Below are positions 1 through 8,753 of a stretch of DNA of 64,000 bases, in pieces (position 1 is the first letter of the stretch; the number at the start of each line of letters is the position of its first letter). This DNA is from an uncultured Oscillospiraceae bacterium (GTDB lineage Bacteria; Bacillota; Clostridia; Oscillospirales; Oscillospiraceae): NCBI GenBank assembly GCA_947629245.1, contig CANRDC010000004.1, positions 25,961-89,960 of the forward strand. The letters run 5' to 3'. The notes under the pieces were generated by a model that was given only the letters and a program-made list of their open reading frames with translations, had not been told where the DNA came from and made no database searches. A program made the position numbers and the translations under genes.

Positions 1-353
1 TTGCCCACGGAGCCGGTCACGCCGACCACCGGGATATCAAACCGGGCCCGATAATACGCCGCCAGAGCCCGCAGAGCGGCCTGGGTATCCGAAACCTGTA
101 TCTGGCAGACGGGCGCGTCCGCGAACCGCTGGCACAGCACGCAGGCCGCGCCCTTTTCCGCCGCCTGAGGGATGAAGTCGTGCCCGTCGACCCTTGCGCC
201 GGGTATGGCCGCGAACAGGCACCCGGGCTCGATGGTCCGGCTGTCCGTGGTGACGGAGGCGAGCTCTCCCGCCGGGACCGGTCCACGGACCGTGCCGCCG
301 GTGACGGACGCGACGACCTCCGGCGTCAAACGCCTCATCGTCCCGCCGTTCAT
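1..353 (-). CDS. murF: UDP-N-acetylmuramoyl-tripeptide--D-Ala-D-Ala ligase MurF, N-terminal part (truncated by window edge)
   Basis: Minus-strand reading MNGGTMRRLTPEVVASVTGG...TTDSRTIEPGCLFAAIPGARVDGHDF...VVGVTGSVGK: Mur ligase N-domain and start of P-loop. Start overlaps ddl stop (ATGA). Confidence 0.85.
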   Translation of the reverse strand, partial: MNGGTMRRLTPEVVASVTGGTVRGPVPAGELASVTTDSRTIEPGCLFAAIPGARVDGHDFIPQAAEKGAACVLCQRFADAPVCQIQVSDTQAALRALAAYYRARFDIPVVGVTGSVG

Positions 354-1378
354 CCCTGATATTTCCTCATGGACGCGTCGATGAGCGCCTGACAAAGGGC
401 CCCGTAGTCCATGCCCATGGCCAGGCCCATCCGGGGTATCAGGCTGGTGGGGGTCATGCCCGGAAGGGTGTTGGCCTCCAGGCAGTAGAACACCCCGTCC
501 GTACCCATGATGAAGTCCACCCGGCCATACGCCTGCAGGCCCAGGGTATCGTAGACCTTCTCCGCCAGCGCCTGGATGGCGGCGGTCTCGTCCGCCGTGA
601 TGGGCGCGGGACAGGGTTCGTCCGTCATGCCAGGCTGGTATTTGTTCTTATAGTCGTAAAATCCGGACTTGGGGATGATCTCCGTCACGGGCATGGCCCG
701 ACCGTCCAGCACGCCCACGGTCAGCTCCCGGCCCGCGATGAACTGCTCGACCAGCACGCTGTCCTCATACCGGAACGCAAGCTCCAGGGCCGCGCCGTAT
801 TCCTCCGGGTCTCGCACGATGGTGGTGCCCACGCTGCTGCCGCCGGAGCAGGGCTTCACCACACAGGGAAGCGTCGGCATGGGCGCCTGCTCCCCTCTGC
901 GGATGGTGACGCTCTCCGCCAACGGCACGCCCGCCGCCCGGAGCAGGGTCTTGGACACGCTCTTGTTCATGGCCAGGGCGCTGCCCAGATAGCCGCTGCC
1001 GGTATAGCGCACGCCGTTGATGTCAAAATACGCCTGGAGCTTGCCGTTTTCGCCCTCCTCGCCGTGCAGGGCCAGGAACACGATGTCCGCCGCCTTGCAT
1101 ATCTCCAGCACATGGGGGCCGATCAGTCCCTGGCCGGGACGCATGGCCCGCACAGCCGCCAGGTCCGGGGCGTCCGCCGCCACGGAAAAGGCGCCGTCGT
1201 TATCCTCGGCGGTGAATACGTCCTCCGCCGAGACGTAATCCTCCGTCCAGCCCAGAAAAAGGTCCAGCAGCGCCGCCCGATGGCCGATCTCCCGCAGCGC
1301 CCTGGCAATGCCCCGGCCGCTGGACAGAGATACGTCCCGTTCGTTCGATAATCCTCCGCAAAGCACCGCGATCTTCAT
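350..1378 (-). CDS. ddl: D-alanine--D-alanine ligase
   Basis: MKIAVLCGGLSNERDVSLSSG..., ATP-grasp motifs (VVKPCSGGSSVGTTIV, GRVDFIMGTDGVFYCLEANTLPGMTPTSLIP). Confidence 0.95.
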   Translation of the reverse strand: MKIAVLCGGLSNERDVSLSSGRGIARALREIGHRAALLDLFLGWTEDYVSAEDVFTAEDNDGAFSVAADAPDLAAVRAMRPGQGLIGPHVLEICKAADIVFLALHGEEGENGKLQAYFDINGVRYTGSGYLGSALAMNKSVSKTLLRAAGVPLAESVTIRRGEQAPMPTLPCVVKPCSGGSSVGTTIVRDPEEYGAALELAFRYEDSVLVEQFIAGRELTVGVLDGRAMPVTEIIPKSGFYDYKNKYQPGMTDEPCPAPITADETAAIQALAEKVYDTLGLQAYGRVDFIMGTDGVFYCLEANTLPGMTPTSLIPRMGLAMGMDYGALCQALIDASMRKYQG

Positions 1379-1522
1379 AACAGAATCCTCCTGAAGCCTA
1401 TGCCGCTTATTCGTTTTATTTTAACATATAAGGGAGATTCGTGCAATTGTATTGTCATATTTTCAAAAATATGTTAAAATAATTTATAGTGCGCACGCCA
1501 GCGCTTAGGAAGGACATACACC

Positions 1523-2479
1523 ATGCCATACATTGTCATCGACCTGGAATGGAACCAGGCCATGAGCGCAAAATCCTCCGTTTTCAACCATCTGCCCATC
1601 CATCTGCGGGGCGAGATCATCCAGATCGGCGCGGTGAAGCTGAACGGCGACTTCACCCCCGGCGAGGAATTCCAGTGCGACGTGAGCCCCGTGTGGTTCC
1701 GGAAGATGCACTACAAGGTCAAAAAGCTCACCGGCTTCGACAACGCCCGCCTGGCCCACGGCGTCCCCTTCCCGGAGGCCATGGAAAAGTTCCTGGCCTG
1801 GTGCGGACCGGACTGCACCTTCATGACCTGGGGCTATGACGACAGCGGCATCATGGAGCAGAACTGCATCATCCACGACCTGGACATCGACTGGATGGGC
1901 CGGTGGGTCAATCTGCAGATCATCTACAATATGCTCACCGAGGACGAGGACCGGAACCAGAAGTCCCTGGAGACCGCCATGGAGCACTTCGGCATCGAGC
2001 AGACCCGCGTGGCCCACGACGCCCTGGGCGACGCTTACAATACCGCCCTCGTCTGCTCCCGGCTGGATCTGGCCCGGGGCCTTGCCAATTATGAGGACCT
2101 GGTCCGCCAGCTGACCAGGCATACCAACGGCGGCGGACAGAACGGACCCGCCCCGCTGGAGCACTCCGTCTCCCCCGCCTACGACAGCCGCGAGGAGCTT
2201 TGGCAGGCCGCGGATCACGCCCGGGCCGTGTGTCCCGTCTGCGGCAAGGCGCTGGAGCGCACCGGCTGGGTCAGTCAGGGCGACCGCCGCTATATGGCCA
2301 TGGCCACCTGCGACGAGCACGGCTCCTACCTCTGCCGCATCCGTCTGCGCCACGGCGAGGACGGCTCCTGGACCGCCAACCGGCTGCTCTATCAGGCGGA
2401 CGAGGACATGGTCAAGAGCTTTCAAGAGCGCCAGTCCCACCCCCGCCGCAGGAGACGGAGCCGGAAAAAGCCCCAATAA
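1523..2479 (+). CDS. DEDD-type 3'-5' exonuclease domain protein
   Basis: MPYIVIDLEWNQA...GEIIQIGAVKL...; VAHDALGDAYNTALV exonuclease III motif. Confidence 0.85.
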   Translation: MPYIVIDLEWNQAMSAKSSVFNHLPIHLRGEIIQIGAVKLNGDFTPGEEFQCDVSPVWFRKMHYKVKKLTGFDNARLAHGVPFPEAMEKFLAWCGPDCTFMTWGYDDSGIMEQNCIIHDLDIDWMGRWVNLQIIYNMLTEDEDRNQKSLETAMEHFGIEQTRVAHDALGDAYNTALVCSRLDLARGLANYEDLVRQLTRHTNGGGQNGPAPLEHSVSPAYDSREELWQAADHARAVCPVCGKALERTGWVSQGDRRYMAMATCDEHGSYLCRIRLRHGEDGSWTANRLLYQADEDMVKSFQERQSHPRRRRRSRKKPQ

Positions 2480-2490
2480 GATATGAAAAC

Positions 2491-2524
2491 GGACCTGGCG
2501 CAGACTGAAGTTTGCGCCAGGTCC
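2491..2524. terminator. Hairpin between convergent genes
   Basis: GGACCTGGCGCA...TGCGCCAGGTCC, 12-bp perfect stem between convergent CDSs. Confidence 0.6.
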
Positions 2525-2536
2525 TTGCTATATGCG

Positions 2537-5500
2537 TTATTTCTTGTATTTCAGGCTGTTGCTTGCGGCGTAGCCGCTGAGGAACGTCTTTTTGTCGTTC
2601 ATCACACACCGGACCGTGAACTGGTATGTCTTACCGCTTTTCAGGTACTTCGCCGCGCGGGTGTAGCTCGTCGCAGTTGTGGTGCCGATCTTCTTCCAGT
2701 CCCCGCCGTTCTCCCGGTAGTACACCGCGTATCGGGGCGAACCCTTCACCGCGTTCCAGGTGACCTTGATGCCGTTGGATGCGGCGCTGATCTTCACCTT
2801 CGGCGCGGACAGGTATTTCAGGCTGTTACTGGCGGCGTAGGAGCTCAGCATAGTCTTTTTGTCGTTCTTCACACACCGGACTGTGAACTGATAGGTCACG
2901 CCGGGTTTCAGGTTCGCCGCTTTGCGGGTGTAGCTGGTGGCGGCGGTGGTGCCGATCTTGTGCCATGCGCCGCCGTTCTCCCGGTAATACACCATGTATC
3001 GGCTCGCGCCCGACACCTTGTTCCACGTCACCTTGATACCGCTGGCAGCGGCGCTGATCTTCACCTTCGGCGCGGACAGGTATTTCAGACTGTTGCTGGC
3101 GGCGTAGGAGCTCAGCATGGTCTTTTTGTCGTTCTTCACGCAGCGGACCGTGAACTGGTACGTAACGCCAGATTTCAGCTTGGACGCGGCGCGGGTATAG
3201 CTTGTCGCGGTGGTGGTGCCGATCCTCTTCCAGCTTCCGCCGTTCTCCCGGTAGTAAACCATGTACCGGCTCGCGCCCGACACCTTGTTCCAGCTCACCT
3301 TGATCCCGCCGTTGGTGGCGGCGGAGATGGTCACTGTGGGCGCGGCGTAGTACGTCACGCTCTTGCCCGTCTTGTCGTAGCTTCCGGCCGTGCCGCTCTT
3401 GTCAAAGGCCTTGACCGTGAAGCTATATTTCGTCCCGCTCTTGGCGCCGGCCCAAGTATAGCTGGTGCCCGTCACGTCCTCGATCTTGGTCCAGCTCGTC
3501 TTGCCGCCGCCCTTATAGTACACCCGGTACTTGGCCACGCCGGAGACTTTGCCCCAGCTGATCTTCACGCCGGAGGCCGTATTGCTCGCGCCGCTCAGCT
3601 TCGGCGCGGGGAGCAAACCAGGCGTCACGTTGATCGCGGCGGAGGCGCTGTAGGAGCCGCCCGCCATGGTGGCTGTGATCGTCGCCCTGCCGGGTTTGAC
3701 AGCCGTTACCACGCCGTTTTTGACCGTGGCGACCGACTTGTCGGAGCTGCTCCAAACCAAGGTGTTGGCAGAGAGCTTCGTCGCATTGTCCATGCCGGGG
3801 TTGCGGAAATAATAGGCGGCTTTCGCTGTTTTGCCTGCGGCGATGGACGTGGAGTCCAGCTTCAGCATGGCGGAATAGGCATAATGCTCCGGGTACCATT
3901 GGGTCCCGGAACCGACGGGCGCCTCGTCGAATTCCTCCGTCGCGATCTGGACATTCGCCGTTACGGTCTTGTCCGCGGGCTTCGCACAGTTGGACGTATC
4001 CGTCCCCATGCCGAAGCACTGGACCCAGTAATAGACGCCGTTGACCACCACGCAGCCGACGCCAACGGTCGTGTAGTCCGCCGTCAGGATATTGGCCCGG
4101 TGTCCCTCGGAATTCATCCAAGACTGCATGGCCGCGCTGGGGGTAGCCTGTCCCGCCGCGATGTTTTCAGCGTACATCAGGCTGTTGAGGGACATACAGG
4201 ACGAGCCGTCCGGACGGGTGTGGGCAAACAGGACCGATATCTCGGCCGCCCGCTGCATGGCCGTCTCCAGAAGAGACTGGTTCATGACCAGCGGGGACAG
4301 GCCCTCCTTCTTTCTCTCCTTGTTCACGATGTCCAGCACTTCATAGGCGCTGGCGTAATTCCGCTTGGCCGATACGGCGATCTGCTCCACCTGGCGCAGA
4401 CCGTTTCCGCCGTAGGGCTTGGTCTGCTCATTTTTGGCCGTGACCTTGGTATTGGGGTCAAACGAGCCGTCGGCCACATAGATGACGGAGGCGGGCAGCG
4501 TGATGGATTCCAGTCTCCAGCAGCCGTAGAAGGACTCTCTGTAAATATGGGTGATGCCCTCGTTCAGACGCACCTCGGTCAGCGAGTAGTCGTTAAAAAA
4601 CGTCTGATACGGGATGCAATCGTTCAGACCCAGGCTTGTGAAGCTCTCCAGGTTGCCGCATTCCCCAAAGCAGCCGTTGCCGATCGACTTGATGTTGGCG
4701 GGCAGCGTCACGGACCTCAGGCTGTCGCAATAGGCAAAGGTCCTGGCGTCAAGCTCCTCCAGCCCGGTCCCGAAATCGATCGTTTCCAGCGAGGAACATT
4801 TTGCAAACATTTCATAGCCTGTACACTTGAGACCCTTTCCAAACTTGACCGACTTCAGAGAGGTGCACCCATAAAAGGCGAAATCATCCACCTTCGTCAC
4901 GCTGTCGGGGATCGTCACCGACGTCAGCGCTGCGCCATCAAACGCGGATTCCCCCAGCTCGGTCACGCTGTTGGGGATCGTGACCTGCGTCAGATAGCGG
5001 TTGGTCAGGAATGCGCAGGCCCCTACTTTGGTAACAGTGGAAGGGATGGTGAAGCTCGCGGCAGTATTCCCGCTGGGATAGGCATAGAGCGTCTTGCCTC
5101 CGTCGGTATAAAGAACGCCATTCTTCGCCGTATAAACACTGTTTCCTGCCTCTACCTCATAAGCGCCGATCGCCGTGTTGAAAAAAGCGTTAGAGGCCAT
5201 CTCTTTCAAGTTTTTGCCCAGTTTGAACGTCCGAAGCTTTGTGTTCTGAAACGCGTAGGTGCCGATGCTCACCGCTCCGGGTACGGATACCGCTGTCAAA
5301 CCGGTACATTCCGCAAGCAGCCCTTCGGGGATCTCCTTCACGCCGGAGGGGATCGAGAGGTTCGTCAGGGAGCTGCATCCATAAAATGCACACTTGCCCA
5401 GAGAGGTAACACTAGACGGCAGGGTAACGCTCTTGATCATACTGCACTCGACGAACGCGTAGTCCCCGATGTGGGTCACGCCATTTTTCACATCGACAGC

Positions 5501-6508
5501 GGTGATCTTCAGACTCATATTGTACCAGGGAGCGCCGTACGCTTCAAAATCCTCCATGGCGCCGCTGCCGGAAATGGTGAGCGTGCCGTTGTCCGCCAGA
5601 GAATAGGTCACGCCATTTCCGCAGCTGCCGGAACGCAGCGCCACGGTCATGACCTCGTCCTCCGGGTCGACGACCTCCGGGTCCTCCGTGGCCTCGGGCT
5701 CCTCGGTGGTCTCGGGTCCTTCCGTGGCCTCCGGGTCCGCCGTGGCCTCGGGCTCCGCCGTGGTTTCGGGCTCCGCCGTGACTTCGGGCTCCGCCGTGGC
5801 TTCGGGCTCCGCCGTGATCTCCGGCTCCGCCGTTTCCTCCGGCACTACGATCACGATGGGTTCCTCCGGCACGTCGGGCTCTTCCGGCACGACGGGCGCC
5901 TCCGGCATGACGGGCGCCTCCGTGACCGTGGGCACTTCCGTCACAACGGGCACTTCCGTCACAACGGGCACTTCCGTCACAACGGGCTCTTCCGTCACAA
6001 CGGGCTCTTCCGTGGCAACGGGCGCTTCCGGCATGACGGGCAGAACTGCCACGCCGTAGAGCGTCATATCCCCCGCGGCATAGATCGGTTCCTGCTCCAG
6101 GTCCCATTCCTGCGTCAGCTCTTCGTCCAGATACCAGGTCAGCGCATAGCCGCTCTCTTCCAGAGCCTGGATCTCCTCCGGCAGTTCAACGAGAGCGCCG
6201 GCGGCAAAGGTCTTTTCGACCGGCTCCCCCTCGGCTGCGTCCACCGTCAGCTGAAATGTGACAGTATACTCCGTCGGTGTGGGTACCTCCGTCACAACGG
6301 GCGCTTCCGTCACCACGGGCTCCTCCGTCACCACGGGCGCTTCCGTTACGACGGGTTCTTCCGGCACAACGGGCTCCTCCGGCACGACGGGCTCTTCCGT
6401 AATGACAGGCTCTTCCGCCGGGGCCGGCTCTTCCTCGGCCAACGCCGGGGCTGCCAGGGAAAAGAGCGTCGCCACTGCCAGAAGCATACATAGACCGCGC
6501 TTCACCAT
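2537..6508 (-). CDS. Secreted multidomain surface protein: TEEPV-repeat linker, BspA-type LRR, CAP/SCP domain, Ig-like (Big2) domain, FN3-like repeats
   Basis: Signal peptide MVKRGLCMLLAVATLFSLAAPALA; LRR motifs (IGDYAFVECSMIKSVTLPSSVTSLGKCAFYGCSSL); CAP (MAQ...AENIAAGQATPSAAMQSWMNSEGHRANIL); Big2 (VWSSSDKSVATVKNGVVTAVKPGRATITAT); FN3-like VKISWGKVSGVAKYRVYYK repeats. Confidence 0.88.
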   Translation of the reverse strand: MVKRGLCMLLAVATLFSLAAPALAEEEPAPAEEPVITEEPVVPEEPVVPEEPVVTEAPVVTEEPVVTEAPVVTEVPTPTEYTVTFQLTVDAAEGEPVEKTFAAGALVELPEEIQALEESGYALTWYLDEELTQEWDLEQEPIYAAGDMTLYGVAVLPVMPEAPVATEEPVVTEEPVVTEVPVVTEVPVVTEVPTVTEAPVMPEAPVVPEEPDVPEEPIVIVVPEETAEPEITAEPEATAEPEVTAEPETTAEPEATADPEATEGPETTEEPEATEDPEVVDPEDEVMTVALRSGSCGNGVTYSLADNGTLTISGSGAMEDFEAYGAPWYNMSLKITAVDVKNGVTHIGDYAFVECSMIKSVTLPSSVTSLGKCAFYGCSSLTNLSIPSGVKEIPEGLLAECTGLTAVSVPGAVSIGTYAFQNTKLRTFKLGKNLKEMASNAFFNTAIGAYEVEAGNSVYTAKNGVLYTDGGKTLYAYPSGNTAASFTIPSTVTKVGACAFLTNRYLTQVTIPNSVTELGESAFDGAALTSVTIPDSVTKVDDFAFYGCTSLKSVKFGKGLKCTGYEMFAKCSSLETIDFGTGLEELDARTFAYCDSLRSVTLPANIKSIGNGCFGECGNLESFTSLGLNDCIPYQTFFNDYSLTEVRLNEGITHIYRESFYGCWRLESITLPASVIYVADGSFDPNTKVTAKNEQTKPYGGNGLRQVEQIAVSAKRNYASAYEVLDIVNKERKKEGLSPLVMNQSLLETAMQRAAEISVLFAHTRPDGSSCMSLNSLMYAENIAAGQATPSAAMQSWMNSEGHRANILTADYTTVGVGCVVVNGVYYWVQCFGMGTDTSNCAKPADKTVTANVQIATEEFDEAPVGSGTQWYPEHYAYSAMLKLDSTSIAAGKTAKAAYYFRNPGMDNATKLSANTLVWSSSDKSVATVKNGVVTAVKPGRATITATMAGGSYSASAAINVTPGLLPAPKLSGASNTASGVKISWGKVSGVAKYRVYYKGGGKTSWTKIEDVTGTSYTWAGAKSGTKYSFTVKAFDKSGTAGSYDKTGKSVTYYAAPTVTISAATNGGIKVSWNKVSGASRYMVYYRENGGSWKRIGTTTATSYTRAASKLKSGVTYQFTVRCVKNDKKTMLSSYAASNSLKYLSAPKVKISAAASGIKVTWNKVSGASRYMVYYRENGGAWHKIGTTAATSYTRKAANLKPGVTYQFTVRCVKNDKKTMLSSYAASNSLKYLSAPKVKISAASNGIKVTWNAVKGSPRYAVYYRENGGDWKKIGTTTATSYTRAAKYLKSGKTYQFTVRCVMNDKKTFLSGYAASNSLKYKK
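2560..3340 (-). repeat. Near-identical FN3-like coding repeats (unit about 267 bp)
   Basis: LSAPKVKISAA.SGIKVTWNKVSGASRYMVYYRENGG.W.KIGTT.ATSYTR.A..LK.G.TYQFTVRCVKNDKKTMLSSYAASNSLKY recurs three times. Confidence 0.8.
5690..6420 (-). repeat. Low-complexity coding repeat: T/P-E-E-P-V-V and T-A-E-P-E units
   Basis: DNA units such as 'acttccgtcacaacgggc' repeat in tandem around 5937-6003 and 6285-6410. Confidence 0.8.
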
Positions 6509-6598
6509 GGTTGTTCCTCCTTCTTATGCTTGGATCATCTAACATGATTTTCCACGGGTATAATACCCCCCCCGCCTTTCCTTGTCAAGGACAAAAGA

Positions 6599-6624
6599 CC
6601 CCGCCGCGATGTTCGCGGCGGGGC
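6599..6624. terminator. GC-rich hairpin downstream of xerD-like gene
   Basis: CCCCGCCGCGatgttCGCGGCGGGG. Confidence 0.6.
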
Positions 6625-6641
6625 CTGTAAGTCGATCTGAT

Positions 6642-7541
6642 TTACGCTCTGGGATGGGCCTTGGTGTACACATCCTTGAGCTGCTTTTTCACGAGCTGGG
6701 AGTAGATCTGGGTGGAGCTGATGTCCGCGTGGCCCAGCATCTCCTGGATGGAGTGCAGGTCCGCGCCGTTTTCCAGAAGATGGGTGGCAAAGCTATGGCG
6801 CAGCGTGTGGGGCGTGATATCCTTCTCGATGCCCGCCTTCTGCTGATAGCTCTTGACGATCTTCCAAAAGCCCTGGCGGCTCATGCGCTCGCCGCTGACA
6901 TTCACGAACAGCGCCCGCTCGCTGGGCGAGGCCAGCATCTCCGGCCGGATGAAATCCACATAGTCCTTCAGCGCCTTGATGGCCTTGGGATACAGGGGGA
7001 TGGCCCGGACCTTGTTCCGGCCACGGCAGTTGATGATACCGGCGGACAGGTTCAGGTCCGACACGTCCAGGCCGATCAGCTCGCTGACCCGGATGCCCGT
7101 GGCGTATAAAAGCTCCAGCATGGCCCGGTCCCGATAGCCCTTCCGGTCGGTGCACTCCGGCTGGGCCAGCAGCAGATCCACCTCCTGGGCCGTCAGGATC
7201 TCCGGCAGCTTGTGGGTGGCCTTATCCGGCACCAGCTTGCCGGTGGGGTTGACTTCCACATAGCCCTGCAGCTTCATCCATATGTAAAAGTTCTTCAGCG
7301 ACGCGATATTACGGGAAACCGTGGCCACCGACTTGCCCGCCTCCCGCAGATGGTCGATGTAACCGCTCACCTGCTCCTCGTCCGCAGTGACATAATCGCC
7401 GCCGTACTCCGCCTCCAGATGCTCCCCGAACTGGCGGATATCCCGCAGATAAGAACTGAGCGTATTCTTCGAGGCCTTCTTCTCGTCCGCCAAATACCGC
7501 TCGTACTTCGTCAGGCATTCTGAATTCGTCACGCTGGTCAC
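6642..7541 (-). CDS. xerD: Tyrosine recombinase XerC/XerD family
   Basis: Core-binding N-domain; catalytic R (YATGIRVSELIGL), HTLRHSFATHLLENGADLHSIQEMLGHADISSTQIY. Confidence 0.85.
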   Translation of the reverse strand: MTSVTNSECLTKYERYLADEKKASKNTLSSYLRDIRQFGEHLEAEYGGDYVTADEEQVSGYIDHLREAGKSVATVSRNIASLKNFYIWMKLQGYVEVNPTGKLVPDKATHKLPEILTAQEVDLLLAQPECTDRKGYRDRAMLELLYATGIRVSELIGLDVSDLNLSAGIINCRGRNKVRAIPLYPKAIKALKDYVDFIRPEMLASPSERALFVNVSGERMSRQGFWKIVKSYQQKAGIEKDITPHTLRHSFATHLLENGADLHSIQEMLGHADISSTQIYSQLVKKQLKDVYTKAHPRA

Positions 7542-7823
7542 GCTCCTTAAGTGTGCTTGACATAATCTAAGTGACCATAATATAGTACAAATTCAGGATG
7601 TAATCAAGTGTTTTTCGCAAAAAATGTCATTTTTGTTACTTTTAACGGACGTTATGTTAATTGAATTTTTAAGATAGTTACGTTTTGTAATTTATTCCCC
7701 GGCCATTTTACCGGGTTTTTTCTACCTCTGGTGTCATTAGTTACAAGTTATGACGATATTTAGTGTTTTTGTAACCGCTTATGTACACCCCGGCGCAAGA
7801 TAACGTATAGTTATTAATTTTGC

Positions 7824-8225
7824 CTAACGCCTCCGTTTCTTATGGGTATTTTGACGAATGGAGACCATCGCGCCGACCAGTCCGCCCAGCAAAACGGCGG
7901 CGGCCAGGACAACGAGCCACGTTCCAAAGGCGCTTTTGCTCCCGGCGAGGGCGCACAGCAGCGCCGCCAGCACCACATAGGCCCCGCCGATGGCGCCGCC
8001 GGTGGCCAGAGCCTCCCGGCCCCGGCTCTTGACGATCACCGCCGTGGGGACCAGCACCGACAGTCCCGCAGCCGCGGCGGCCGCCGCGCCTCCGGCGGTC
8101 TCCGGCAGCACTTCCTTTGCCTGCGCCCAGGCGATGGGCAGACACAGCAGCGCCGTCAGGACCAGCGCGCAGCCCAACCCGATCGCCACACAGACGATGA
8201 ACGACCGTTTCTTCAAAAATGTCAT
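7824..8225 (-). CDS. TIGR04086 family membrane protein
   Basis: Four hydrophobic segments; position directly downstream of yajC. Confidence 0.65.
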   Translation of the reverse strand: MTFLKKRSFIVCVAIGLGCALVLTALLCLPIAWAQAKEVLPETAGGAAAAAAAGLSVLVPTAVIVKSRGREALATGGAIGGAYVVLAALLCALAGSKSAFGTWLVVLAAAVLLGGLVGAMVSIRQNTHKKRRR

Positions 8226-8302
8226 AATGATATCCCCCCAGGAATCAGGCTGTTAAAGCCTATTCCCGAGGGGATGGAATGATTCTTATAAGTTTTGCGC
8301 CG

Positions 8303-8713
8303 TCAGTTCTGGGGCTCCTCGGTCTGCTTGCCCACGCTGGAGATGGCCCACTTCATCAGCTGGACCCGGACCCGGTCGTCGCTGGTCTCGATGACGATGG
8401 CGTTCTCGCGCACGTTGACCACCTTGCCCATGATGCCGCCGATGGTGGTGATGGTATCGCCCACGGCGATATTGTCACGCATCTGCTGGGCCTGCTTTTT
8501 CCGCTTGTTCTCCGGGCGGATCATGAAGAAATAGAACACGGCGATCATGACCACCAGCATGATGATCATGCTCATGCCGCTGCCAGCGGCAGAGGTAGCC
8601 GCGGCGGCGTCGCCGGAAGTAGTCGCGGCGGGCGCGCAGCCGCTCACCATGAGCGCGCCCAGCGCGGTCATCATCAAAAGGGCCAGGACCCTGGAAAAAC
8701 GGGAAAGTTTCAT
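8303..8713 (-). CDS. yajC: Preprotein translocase subunit YajC
   Basis: MSMIIMLVVMIAVFYFFMIRPENKRKKQAQQMRDNIAVGDTITTIGGIMGKV; start at MKLSRFSR preferred; adjacent to tgt. Confidence 0.92.
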   Translation of the reverse strand: MKLSRFSRVLALLMMTALGALMVSGCAPAATTSGDAAAATSAAGSGMSMIIMLVVMIAVFYFFMIRPENKRKKQAQQMRDNIAVGDTITTIGGIMGKVVNVRENAIVIETSDDRVRVQLMKWAISSVGKQTEEPQN

Positions 8714-8753
8714 CTGTATACCTCCAAAAAAGTTACTTCTATTATAAATGCCT

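Noticed and set aside
5649-6059. Ser/Gly/Thr-rich plus-strand ORF (TSGSSVASGSAV repeats) resembling an adhesin
   Set aside because: Complementary reading of the EPEVTAEP coding repeat of the minus-strand surface protein.
2483-6493. 1336-aa plus-strand ORF
   Set aside because: Antisense to the 1323-aa LRR/CAP/FN3 protein, which has signal peptide and recognisable domains; the antisense ORF is an artefact of high third-position GC and repeats.
6642-7541. Tyrosine recombinase as evidence of an integrative element
   Set aside because: Sequence reads as the housekeeping XerC/XerD type with normal flanking genes; no att repeats, excisionase or phage genes nearby.
7542-7823. Possible SCIFF (six-cysteine) peptide next to the TIGR04086 gene
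   Set aside because: Some Clostridia have scfA near yajC/TIGR04086, but no Cys-rich small ORF was found on either strand here.
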